In this document: positions 1-6,771 of the stretch, in pieces
Layout of the letters: every line of letters starts with the position of its first letter
How positions within the stretch are numbered: the stretch's first letter is position 1
Assembly (NCBI GenBank): GCA_030628975.1
Contig: DAOVPZ010000036.1
Span: 1 to 8,609, forward strand
Source: Candidatus Cloacimonadota bacterium
GTDB taxonomy: Bacteria; Cloacimonadota; Cloacimonadia; JGIOTU-2
Length of the DNA stretch: 8,609 bases
Direction of reading: 5' to 3'
The notes under the pieces: generated by a model
What the model saw: the letters and a program-made list of their open reading frames with translations, nothing else
What the model was told of the DNA's origin: nothing
The model's database searches: none
Translations under genes and position numbers: made by a program

Positions 1-1080
1 CATATTTCTGGTGATAAGATGAAAAAATATATTAATGCTGGTATCACAGACGACCATGAATCAACAAGTTATGATGAGATGAAAGAAAAGCTTTCTCTTG
101 GAATGAAAATATTCCTAAGAGAAGGTTCAGCAGAAAAATGTCCTGACAAATGCTATCAACTATTGAATGATAATAAAGATGATATAATGTTTTGTAATGA
201 TGATAAATTAGCTTCTGATATCATGAAATCAGGTCATATAAACTTCAATGTAAGAAAAGCTGTTAGCTTGGGTATTGATCCTGTAAGAGCTATAAGAGCT
301 GCATCATACAATACTGCAAAGTATTATAAGTTGGATGATATCGGATGTATTGAGGAGTGGAAAAAAGCAAATCTGATAATTTTTAATAACTTACAAGACT
401 TTACTCCCGAAATAGTAATTTTTAATGGTAAAGTTGTCTTTAAAAATAAAGAAACAATACCTGTAGAAATTGAATTATCAATCCCTGACAATATTCTTAA
501 AACTATAAAAGTTGAAAAAATTACCACAATCCCCAAAATCCCTTATAAATATTATAATCATATTATTGAAGCGAAAGATGGACTTGTTATCACAAAAGAG
601 TTAAATATTCATACTGAAAATGAAATTGACTTAGACAAAGATATTTTAAAATTAGTCGTAGTTGAAAGATATCATAAGAAAGGAAACATTTCTACCTGTC
701 AGGTCAAAGGATTCAACCTGAAAAAAGGTGCAATTGCTTCAAGTATAGCACATGATTGTCATAATATTATCGCAGTAGGAACAAATGATAATGATATAAA
801 ATCTTCAATTAATTTGATAATAGAAAATCAAGGTGGTTTAAGCATATCAGTTAATAAAAAAACTTTAATAACAAAATTACCTGTAGCTGGCTTAATGAGC
901 AATAAGAATTATCAGCAGACTGCTCAAGAACTTACAAATATTAATAATGAGGCTAAAAATTTAGGTTCAACTTTTAAATCACCATTTGGAACTTTGTCCT
1001 TTTTAGCTCTTGAAGTTATACCAGACATTAAACTTTCAGATAAAGGGTTGGTGGATGTGAATAGATTTACCATTCTGTGA
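1..1080 (+). CDS. ade: Adenine deaminase, C-terminal part (5' end outside window)
   Basis: Hydrolyses adenine to hypoxanthine and ammonia in purine salvage; a cytosolic metal enzyme of the amidohydrolase superfamily. The frame is open from base 1, so the ATG at 19 is internal. About 359 residues are visible of a family usually 540-600 long, so the N-terminal metal-binding half is missing. Visible family signatures (fragment numbering) are the TDDHE block at 16-20 with its conserved His, REGSA near 40, CNDDK at 65-69 with the conserved acidic pair, and SGHIN at 77-81. The C-terminal adenine-deaminase domain follows, with VVERYHKKGN (220-229), GAIASSIAHDCHNII (243-257), AGLMS (296-300) and a PFGTLSFLALEVIP segment. 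The stop is TGA. The position after CNDDK is Leu, where I remember many relatives having His. It is convergent with recG and not part of that transcription unit. The family call is strong; activity cannot be judged without the N-terminus. Confidence 0.95.
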   Translation, partial: HISGDKMKKYINAGITDDHESTSYDEMKEKLSLGMKIFLREGSAEKCPDKCYQLLNDNKDDIMFCNDDKLASDIMKSGHINFNVRKAVSLGIDPVRAIRAASYNTAKYYKLDDIGCIEEWKKANLIIFNNLQDFTPEIVIFNGKVVFKNKETIPVEIELSIPDNILKTIKVEKITTIPKIPYKYYNHIIEAKDGLVITKELNIHTENEIDLDKDILKLVVVERYHKKGNISTCQVKGFNLKKGAIASSIAHDCHNIIAVGTNDNDIKSSINLIIENQGGLSISVNKKTLITKLPVAGLMSNKNYQQTAQELTNINNEAKNLGSTFKSPFGTLSFLALEVIPDIKLSDKGLVDVNRFTIL

Positions 1081-1088
1081 AAAAATAT

Positions 1089-1100
1089 TAGTTTAAACTA
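1089..1100. repeat. 12-bp perfect palindrome between convergent genes
   Basis: TAGTTTAAACTA is its own reverse complement and lies in the 26-base gap between the ade stop and the recG stop. On the minus strand it is followed by AATATTTTTT, and on the plus strand by TTTCCTTT, so it could act as a weak bidirectional terminator. With a 4-base loop the stem would be only 4 A/T-rich pairs, which is poor for an intrinsic terminator. The gap has no GC-rich hairpin. Confidence 0.3.
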
Positions 1101-1106
1101 TTTCCT

Positions 1107-3179
1107 TTAAAAGCTAAACAATCTTTCTTTTTGTATATAGTCTTTTTTATATTTTTCCTGTAATAATATATTTTTACCTAATATTAAATCATAATCCTCT
1201 GATATTACATCAAATGCAATCTTGCGAGCAGTTTCTAAGACTTGTCTATCACGAACAATATTGGCAATTCTAAATTTTGGAATTCCTGACTGTTCTGTTC
1301 CAAAGAATTCACCTGGTCCTCGAATTTCAAGATCTATCTCAGAAATCTTAAATCCATCATTAGTCTCTTTCATCGTATTAAGTCGTAAGAGAGCTTCTTC
1401 ACTGATAGGTTCATAAGCTACTAAAATACAATAAGATTTAATTGCTCCTCTACCAACTCTTCCTCTGAGTTGATGCAATTGTGAAAGACCAAACCGTTCT
1501 GCATGTTCAATCATCATAATTGTTGCATTTGGGACATCAATACCCACCTCTATTACAGTTGTTGAAATTAACATATCAATTTTACCATCTTTAAAATCAT
1601 GCATAATTTCATCTTTCTCTTGATTGGTCATTCTTCCATGCAATAAAGCTAATCTATGATTATTAAATACACTATTTTTTAATTTCTCATAAGTATTTGT
1701 GGCATCGCGAAGATATGATTTTTCTGACTCTTCAACTAAAGGACACACTATATATACTTGCCTTCCTTTTGATATTTCTTTTTTAATAAAATCGTAAACC
1801 TGAGGTTTTTTTTCTCTACTAATCCAACTTGTATAGATTTCCTTACGATTTGGGGGCAGTTCATCAATTATACTAATATCCAAATCACCATAAACTGTAA
1901 GTGCCAAAGATCGAGGAATAGGAGTGGCACTCATAACTATTTTATCAGGAACTTGTCCTTTTTGAGATAACGAAAGTCTTTGAATAACACCAAACCTATG
2001 TTGCTCATCAATGATAACAATTCCAAGTTTTCTAAAAATTACATCCTTTTGAATCAAAGAATGAGTGCCAATTACTATATCAATTTCTCCTTCTAATATA
2101 TCATTTTTTAATCTTTTCTTACCTTTATAATTTCCGCCAAGAAGCAAACCGATCTTAACATCAATTCCTTTTAAAAATTCCCTAATGGCAAAATAATGCT
2201 GTGTAGCAAGTATTTCTGTCGGAGCCATAATAGCTGCTTGAAAACCATTTTCAATTGCCAATAACATAACAAAAAGGACAATAATTGTCTTTCCAGACCC
2301 AACATCTCCTTGTAAAAGACGATTCATTTGATATGGTGATTTCATATCTTTGACAATTTCATTCAAAACTTTTTTTTGAGCAGCAGTAAGATTAAAAGGT
2401 AACTTGTTTTTCAATTGGGTTGTAAAAGTCTTACGAATTTGCATTGAAATACCTTCAGCTTTAGACCAGTGGGTTTTCCGCCTTGCTAGCATCAATTGAA
2501 GGTAAAATAACTCCTCAAATATAAATCTTTTTCTGGATGAAGCAATATCATCCTGTGTATCTGGTATATGAATTTTTTTTAGAGCTAATTTAATAGGTAG
2601 AAGATTTTGATTTTTTAGAATATATTCTGGCAATGTTTCTAAAATATTAAACTCACTCTTGAATATATTAAATATAATTTTTCTGAAAATCTTATTAGTT
2701 AAACCTTCAGTAAGAGGATATACAGGAAGATAGTTCTGACCAGCCCAAAAACTTCCTTTTGCTTTTGAACCAACAAATTCAAAATCCGGATGAATTATAC
2801 ATAGACGATTATGATAATATTTCAATCTACCAAGTACAATTATTTCCTTTCCGATTTCAAATTGCTTCTCTAACCATGGAGTAGTTTTGAACCAAATACA
2901 TGTCAGATAACCCCACCCGTCAGATATTATTAATTGAAATCTGGGTCTCTTATATTTGTGGGTAACATAGCCAAATGAAATAATCTTTGCTTTTATGCTT
3001 GCAATATCATTTATTTTCAGGTCAACAATTCGTTTATTAATTATTTTATTAATATAATCTCTTGGGAAGTAAAATAAAATATCCTGAATTGTGTTTATAC
3101 CTAAATGATGTAGTAACTTAGCTCGTTTTGGACCCACTCCAGGTACATATTGAATATTATCTTTTAGATTAAAAGGCAA
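1107..3179 (-). CDS. recG: ATP-dependent DNA helicase RecG
   Basis: RecG is a double-strand DNA translocase that remodels stalled replication forks and branches Holliday junctions. At 690 residues it matches the family (E. coli about 693). An N-terminal helix-hairpin-helix-like VPGVGPKRAKLL (12-23) leads into the wedge/OB-fold region (to about 160). A Q-motif-like FNLTAAQKKVL (262-272) precedes Walker A GDVGSGKT (291-298), the APTEILA motif (319-325), GTHSLIQ, motif II DEQHRFGV (391-398) and SATPIPRS (417-424). The second helicase lobe has TTVIEVGIDVPN (540-551) and QLRGRVGRG (570-578), and the RecG-type tail has DLEIRGPGEFFGTEQSG (616-632). No motif is broken. The start is TTG: an in-frame TGA lies eight codons upstream, no ATG or GTG lies between, and AGGAG sits 5 bases before it. 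It is the last gene of the leftward block, 74 bases after the propeller gene, and is probably a passenger functionally unrelated to its neighbours. Confidence 0.98.
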   Translation of the reverse strand: MPFNLKDNIQYVPGVGPKRAKLLHHLGINTIQDILFYFPRDYINKIINKRIVDLKINDIASIKAKIISFGYVTHKYKRPRFQLIISDGWGYLTCIWFKTTPWLEKQFEIGKEIIVLGRLKYYHNRLCIIHPDFEFVGSKAKGSFWAGQNYLPVYPLTEGLTNKIFRKIIFNIFKSEFNILETLPEYILKNQNLLPIKLALKKIHIPDTQDDIASSRKRFIFEELFYLQLMLARRKTHWSKAEGISMQIRKTFTTQLKNKLPFNLTAAQKKVLNEIVKDMKSPYQMNRLLQGDVGSGKTIIVLFVMLLAIENGFQAAIMAPTEILATQHYFAIREFLKGIDVKIGLLLGGNYKGKKRLKNDILEGEIDIVIGTHSLIQKDVIFRKLGIVIIDEQHRFGVIQRLSLSQKGQVPDKIVMSATPIPRSLALTVYGDLDISIIDELPPNRKEIYTSWISREKKPQVYDFIKKEISKGRQVYIVCPLVEESEKSYLRDATNTYEKLKNSVFNNHRLALLHGRMTNQEKDEIMHDFKDGKIDMLISTTVIEVGIDVPNATIMMIEHAERFGLSQLHQLRGRVGRGAIKSYCILVAYEPISEEALLRLNTMKETNDGFKISEIDLEIRGPGEFFGTEQSGIPKFRIANIVRDRQVLETARKIAFDVISEDYDLILGKNILLQEKYKKDYIQKERLFSF

Positions 3180-3183
3180 AGAA

Positions 3184-3189
3184 TCTCCT
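3184..3189 (-). promoter_or_regulatory. Shine-Dalgarno site fixing the TTG start of recG
   Basis: Read leftwards, the sequence is AGGAGA then TTCT then TTG. AGGAG is spaced 5 bases from the TTG at 3177-3179, a good distance. Because no ATG or GTG exists between this TTG and the preceding in-frame stop, the site decides the start of recG. Confidence 0.8.
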
Positions 3190-3194
3190 GAAAT

Positions 3195-3251
3195 AGTTAA
3201 TCAGTTGAATCAGTTGAATCAGTTTAACCAATTCAACCAGTTTAACCAGTT
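3195..3251 (-). repeat. Phased 9-bp tandem repeat in the propeller-recG spacer
   Basis: On the minus strand there are six consecutive 9-base units in perfect phase: AACTGGTTA, AACTGGTTG, AATTGGTTA, AACTGATTC, AACTGATTC, AACTGATTA, then a partial ACT. The consensus is AACTGRTTN. The array starts two bases after the propeller stop codon (3254-3256) and ends a few bases before the recG Shine-Dalgarno, so it makes up nearly the whole spacer. The first three units carry GG and the last three GA at positions 5-6, suggesting stepwise duplication. There are no spacers, so it is a minisatellite and not a CRISPR array. Confidence 0.92.
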
Positions 3252-3253
3252 CG

Positions 3254-5695
3254 TTACCTTATTATTGCAAATTTTCCTAAAATATTAGTATCACCAAATT
3301 CAGAAGACAAAACATAAAAGTAAATTCCACTGGCTACAGGTTTATCTTTATTTTTTCCATCCCAGCAAAATCTATATTTATCTGACTCTTTTAATATTGT
3401 TATTAATTCACCGGATAAATTATATATATATAATAAATTTTTACCATGTGGTAACTTTTTATGAGGATATGCTTCAAAATAAATATTACTATGCTTTGAA
3501 GTAATAAATGGATTTGGAAATACATTCACTTTTTCAACTATTTTAGATTGGGATTTGTCTTTATTGCTTGCACCAATATTAAAACTACAAAGTCCTTCAG
3601 TAGTACCAACAAACAATTCACCTGAATAAGAATTATACGCAAAAGAAAGAACGACATCACCGCATAAATCACTACTCTCAGTAGTGAAGTTAGTAAAATA
3701 ATAATTATCCACATCAAGAACCGAGATACCTCCACCATTTGTTGCAATCCATTTTCTGCCATGTGGATCTACAAAAATATCATTAACTTGGTTGCTTTTT
3801 CCAGAACCCAATCTCGATTCTGGATTTCCCTGTTCATCATACCAATAATATATCCAATTTTGCCATTCAATACCATTCCAAAAATACTGTTTTACACTTT
3901 CAATAAGACCATTAGCATATTTATACCATTCATCCCCATATTCATCATACATATAAAGGCCATCTATACATCCTGCAAAAATGTAGTTACCATAATTTGT
4001 TCTTTGAACATCAAAATCAAAACAATTTCCATCAAGAAAGTTTGTGGGAAATGAATGCCAATGTGCACCACCTGTTTGCGGAAATCCGGGAGCATCCCAG
4101 TATTGAATACCCGTATAATAGCATCCTAACCAAACTTTCTCTTCTTGTAACAAAATTGTCAACATATCAGCTTTTTGATTAATAAGAATTGGTTGAGTAA
4201 ACTGAAGATTAGTATTATCTGGCTTCCATATTGTTACTCCCCCAGGACCAGGACTTGCTGCATAACCACCAATCCAGACATTACCTTCCCCATCACATTC
4301 TAAAAATGAAATTGATGAACTTATTATCCAGTCAGTATTACTTTGGATATGGTTTTCCCAAACATTTTCAGTACTATCAACAATTGATATTGCAACCCCT
4401 CCTCCCCAATGACCGAACCATATATTACTTGATTTGTCCTCACATAGTGAATATACAGTATTATTTCCTAAACCAGAGTTATTTTTGTTATAATTAACCC
4501 ATTGAAAACCAGTAAATTTAGAAACACCTTTCTTACTTGCAGGTGAAAGATTTAATCTGCTAAAACCACACCACAAATCATTATTATTATCAAACATCAT
4601 AATAGCTACAATGTTTGAACTAATGCAATTTTTTTTATACTGTTCCCAGTCTTCATCTTTATAACAGTATAAACCTTCCTCCCAGGTGCCCAGCCAGACA
4701 TTTCCATCCTCATCAACCTTTATATCAGAAATTTGGTTAAATAAAGAATCATCTTCATCCCAAACTTTGTAATCATCAGGATTTAACAAATTATATCTAC
4801 CAACTCCTTTTGCATAATCATATCTTTGATTTGTCTCATTCCACTTTCCAAATCCAACCCACACAGTAGAATCATCAACAGCTAAAATTGAAGAAATTTC
4901 TCTTGTTGGTAAATTATATGTAAATTCATTAAATTCTAATGAATCTGAATATATTTTATTAATTATAGCAAAACCATCTTCTGTTCCAAAATAAACTTTA
5001 CCATCATAATAATCAATACATGTAATTTTTTCTTCTGCAAAAGGATAACCTGTTGTATTATTATTAATATGATGCCACCAATCACTAACTACCAACATTG
5101 AATCATAATTTATTATTGCATAGTCAATTCCCTGATTTGTGCCTACCCAAATTCTATTTGAATCATCAAAAGTTATGCAGTTTACTGAATTATCAGATAG
5201 CCATCTTGGGGCAATGAAGGTCTTTTTAAACTGTATTTCATTGTCTACTATTTCAAACATGATAAGACCTTTATCGGTTCCAGCAAAAACGAATTCATTA
5301 TTATCATCAATATCATTAATATAATCACCTTCAACACCTTGATTCTCTTGATATGGCTTAAGAAATTCTCCATCTTTATAACGGGAAATTCCTTCAAGAA
5401 AAGTACCAAACCAGAATTCATCAATCGGAGAAATATAATGAACTGAACGAACTTCATTTTTACTCAATCCATCACTTTTTACTAATGTAGAAAAAGTTGA
5501 ATCTTGTTTATTAAAGATACTCACTCCACCCCATGTTGCTGCAATAATAGAATCACCCTTGCAAAAAATCTGATGAATATAAGTTGTATTTGTATAAGTT
5601 TTCCAGTTGCTCAAGTAAATATCTTCGGCTTCATAACAAAATAATTTTGAGAAGAAAATGACAAGAGTTACGAACATTAAAATTTGCTTCTTCAT
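3254..5695 (-). CDS. Exported PorZ-like double beta-propeller protein with C-terminal sorting-type domain
   Basis: Predicted secreted or surface protein of 813 residues. Residues 1-20 form a signal peptide: MKK, a hydrophobic core, then a likely cut near LFC-YEA. I count fourteen blade motifs of the Reg_prop type (W-[IV/L/F]-G-T...G-[IVL]...[FY]), near residues 49, 94, 135, 182, 234, 278, 333, 374, 425, 473, 521, 571, 648 and 694, which fits two seven-bladed propellers. The tail has VNVFPNPF (723-730), a WDGKN turn (778-782), ASGIYFY (788-794) and a terminal GKFAIIR, typical of FlgD-like/type IX secretion C-terminal domains. Two propellers plus this domain is the plan known for PorZ (about 776 residues), but similar proteins of unknown role are common in FCB bacteria, so orthology is unproven. 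No kinase or Y_Y_Y domain is present. Its ATG overlaps the wecA-like stop (ATGA). AGGA lies 9 bases upstream. Fourteen cysteines in the mature part are notable. Confidence 0.85.
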   Translation of the reverse strand: MKKQILMFVTLVIFFSKLFCYEAEDIYLSNWKTYTNTTYIHQIFCKGDSIIAATWGGVSIFNKQDSTFSTLVKSDGLSKNEVRSVHYISPIDEFWFGTFLEGISRYKDGEFLKPYQENQGVEGDYINDIDDNNEFVFAGTDKGLIMFEIVDNEIQFKKTFIAPRWLSDNSVNCITFDDSNRIWVGTNQGIDYAIINYDSMLVVSDWWHHINNNTTGYPFAEEKITCIDYYDGKVYFGTEDGFAIINKIYSDSLEFNEFTYNLPTREISSILAVDDSTVWVGFGKWNETNQRYDYAKGVGRYNLLNPDDYKVWDEDDSLFNQISDIKVDEDGNVWLGTWEEGLYCYKDEDWEQYKKNCISSNIVAIMMFDNNNDLWCGFSRLNLSPASKKGVSKFTGFQWVNYNKNNSGLGNNTVYSLCEDKSSNIWFGHWGGGVAISIVDSTENVWENHIQSNTDWIISSSISFLECDGEGNVWIGGYAASPGPGGVTIWKPDNTNLQFTQPILINQKADMLTILLQEEKVWLGCYYTGIQYWDAPGFPQTGGAHWHSFPTNFLDGNCFDFDVQRTNYGNYIFAGCIDGLYMYDEYGDEWYKYANGLIESVKQYFWNGIEWQNWIYYWYDEQGNPESRLGSGKSNQVNDIFVDPHGRKWIATNGGGISVLDVDNYYFTNFTTESSDLCGDVVLSFAYNSYSGELFVGTTEGLCSFNIGASNKDKSQSKIVEKVNVFPNPFITSKHSNIYFEAYPHKKLPHGKNLLYIYNLSGELITILKESDKYRFCWDGKNKDKPVASGIYFYVLSSEFGDTNILGKFAIIR

Positions 5696-5708
5696 TTAAA
5701 AAATTCCT
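5692..5708 (-). promoter_or_regulatory. ATGA stop-start overlap and ribosome site for the propeller gene
   Basis: The minus strand reads AGGA (5708-5705), nine bases, then ATGA at 5695-5692. ATG opens the propeller gene and TGA closes the wecA-like gene. Such a 4-base overlap usually means translational coupling, so the exported protein is probably made in proportion to the polysaccharide enzymes. Confidence 0.75.
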
Positions 5709-6771
5709 TTTTAATAATATAATAAATGATAATTAAAACTAATATACCTAAAATTATTAATAAACTAAATAAGACTCGCTTATCTATAAGTGAAAACCCG
5801 AGAGCAATTAGTCCAAATGTAAAAGTAATAAAATAACTAATTAAAGCAATAGCTTTTTGAGAAAACCCTAACTTAAGCATTTTATGATGTAAATGTTCTT
5901 TATCTGGTTTAAAAATATTTTCTTTTCTTTTTAATCTTCTCAGAATTGATGTGAATGTATCACTAATTGGAATAATTAAAGCTGTTAATGGTATAAGTAA
6001 TGTCATAGCAATAAATCCTTTATATTGGGATGTTCCAATAATGGAAATTGCAGCAATATTAAAGCCAATAAATAATGATCCCGTATCTCCCATGAAGATT
6101 TTAGCAGGATAGAAATTATATCGTAAAAAGGCAAGATTGCTACCAATTAAAACTATAGATAATAAAATTACTGTCCCATTAGTTTTTATAATTCCCATCG
6201 CAAGAAGGACTGCAGAAACTATTATTGCAATTCCTGAAGCTAACCCATCTATTCCATCAATAAGATTGAATGCATTAATTACTAATAAAAACCAGATAAT
6301 TGTTGTAGGAAAGGAAAGTATTCCAAGCTTAAAATCTGCTCCAAATGGATTAGTAAGTAACTCAATCCTAAATCCCCAGTAATACATAGCAATAATAATA
6401 AGAATTTGAAACAACAGTTTATAATTTGCAGTAAATTTTCGCTTATCATCCAAATATCCAAGGGTAAGAATAAAAAAGCTTCCAACAGCAAGTTTCAACA
6501 TATGAAAGGACAATTCTTGATATTTAAAGATGAATACTAATTGCAAAAGGATAATTGGAATTGCAAATGAAAACCCTCCTGCAAGAGGTATCTCTTTTTT
6601 GTGGATTCCTCGTTCATGCGGAACATCAATTAGATTAAATTTCCTCGAAAATCGAATATTGAGAGGGACTAAGAGATAAGTTAAACAAAATGAAAAAAGA
6701 AAAAATATAATATATTCAATAATCATCGTTGGAAATCCATTAAAAATCACTTCTGGAATAAGGTTTTCCAT
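5692..6771 (-). CDS. wecA: WecA/TagO-type polyprenyl-phosphate N-acetylhexosamine-1-phosphate transferase
   Basis: Integral membrane enzyme that transfers a sugar-1-phosphate, usually GlcNAc-1-P from UDP-GlcNAc, to undecaprenyl phosphate, the first step of O-antigen or related glycan synthesis. I see eleven hydrophobic segments (about 16-37, 65-82, 91-108, 119-134, 149-168, 177-195, 201-216, 232-246, 252-271, 307-326, 334-353), as in the WecA topology. Motifs in order are LIDVPHERGIHKKEIPLAGG (47-66), catalytic LDDK (107-110), NAFNLIDGIDGLA (166-178), MGDTGS (227-232) and DKEHLHH (290-296). The HLHH type separates WecA/TagO from the peptidoglycan enzyme MraY. The annotated ATG gives 359 residues but has no clear Shine-Dalgarno and overlaps the preceding gene by 32 bases. 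Met16 (codon 6724-6726) begins exactly at the first membrane segment, 13 bases after that gene's stop, and is a good alternative. The exact sugar substrate cannot be read from the sequence. Confidence 0.93.
   Translation of the reverse strand: MENLIPEVIFNGFPTMIIEYIIFFLFSFCLTYLLVPLNIRFSRKFNLIDVPHERGIHKKEIPLAGGFSFAIPIILLQLVFIFKYQELSFHMLKLAVGSFFILTLGYLDDKRKFTANYKLLFQILIIIAMYYWGFRIELLTNPFGADFKLGILSFPTTIIWFLLVINAFNLIDGIDGLASGIAIIVSAVLLAMGIIKTNGTVILLSIVLIGSNLAFLRYNFYPAKIFMGDTGSLFIGFNIAAISIIGTSQYKGFIAMTLLIPLTALIIPISDTFTSILRRLKRKENIFKPDKEHLHHKMLKLGFSQKAIALISYFITFTFGLIALGFSLIDKRVLFSLLIILGILVLIIIYYIIKKEFFK

Noticed and set aside
3195..3251. CRISPR-like array
   Set aside because: Units are only 9 bases, contiguous, with no spacers, and no cas genes are present.
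3538..3762. Minus-strand frame of 74 codons inside the propeller gene
   Set aside because: Lies wholly inside a well-supported gene in another frame, has no ribosome site or recognisable protein character.
3761..4497. Plus-strand open frames opposite the propeller gene
   Set aside because: Antisense shadows with hydrophobic, low-complexity translations typical of AT-rich DNA; no family resemblance.
5634..5638. Lipoprotein lipobox at Cys20 of the propeller protein
   Set aside because: The residues before Cys are K-L-F, and Phe at -1 does not fit a lipobox; a normal signal-peptidase I cut is more likely.
3254..5695. Hybrid two-component sensor kinase, because of the Reg_prop propellers
   Set aside because: There is no Y_Y_Y domain, membrane helix, kinase or response-regulator domain; the chain ends in a FlgD-like sorting domain.
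6137..6382. Plus-strand 81-codon frame opposite the wecA-like gene
   Set aside because: Antisense to conserved catalytic motifs of a real gene; no independent support.
5692..6771. MraY (peptidoglycan) identity for the transferase
   Set aside because: The HLHH motif, the LIDVPHERGIHKKEIPLAGG signature and the polysaccharide neighbours fit WecA/TagO better; no murein genes are nearby.
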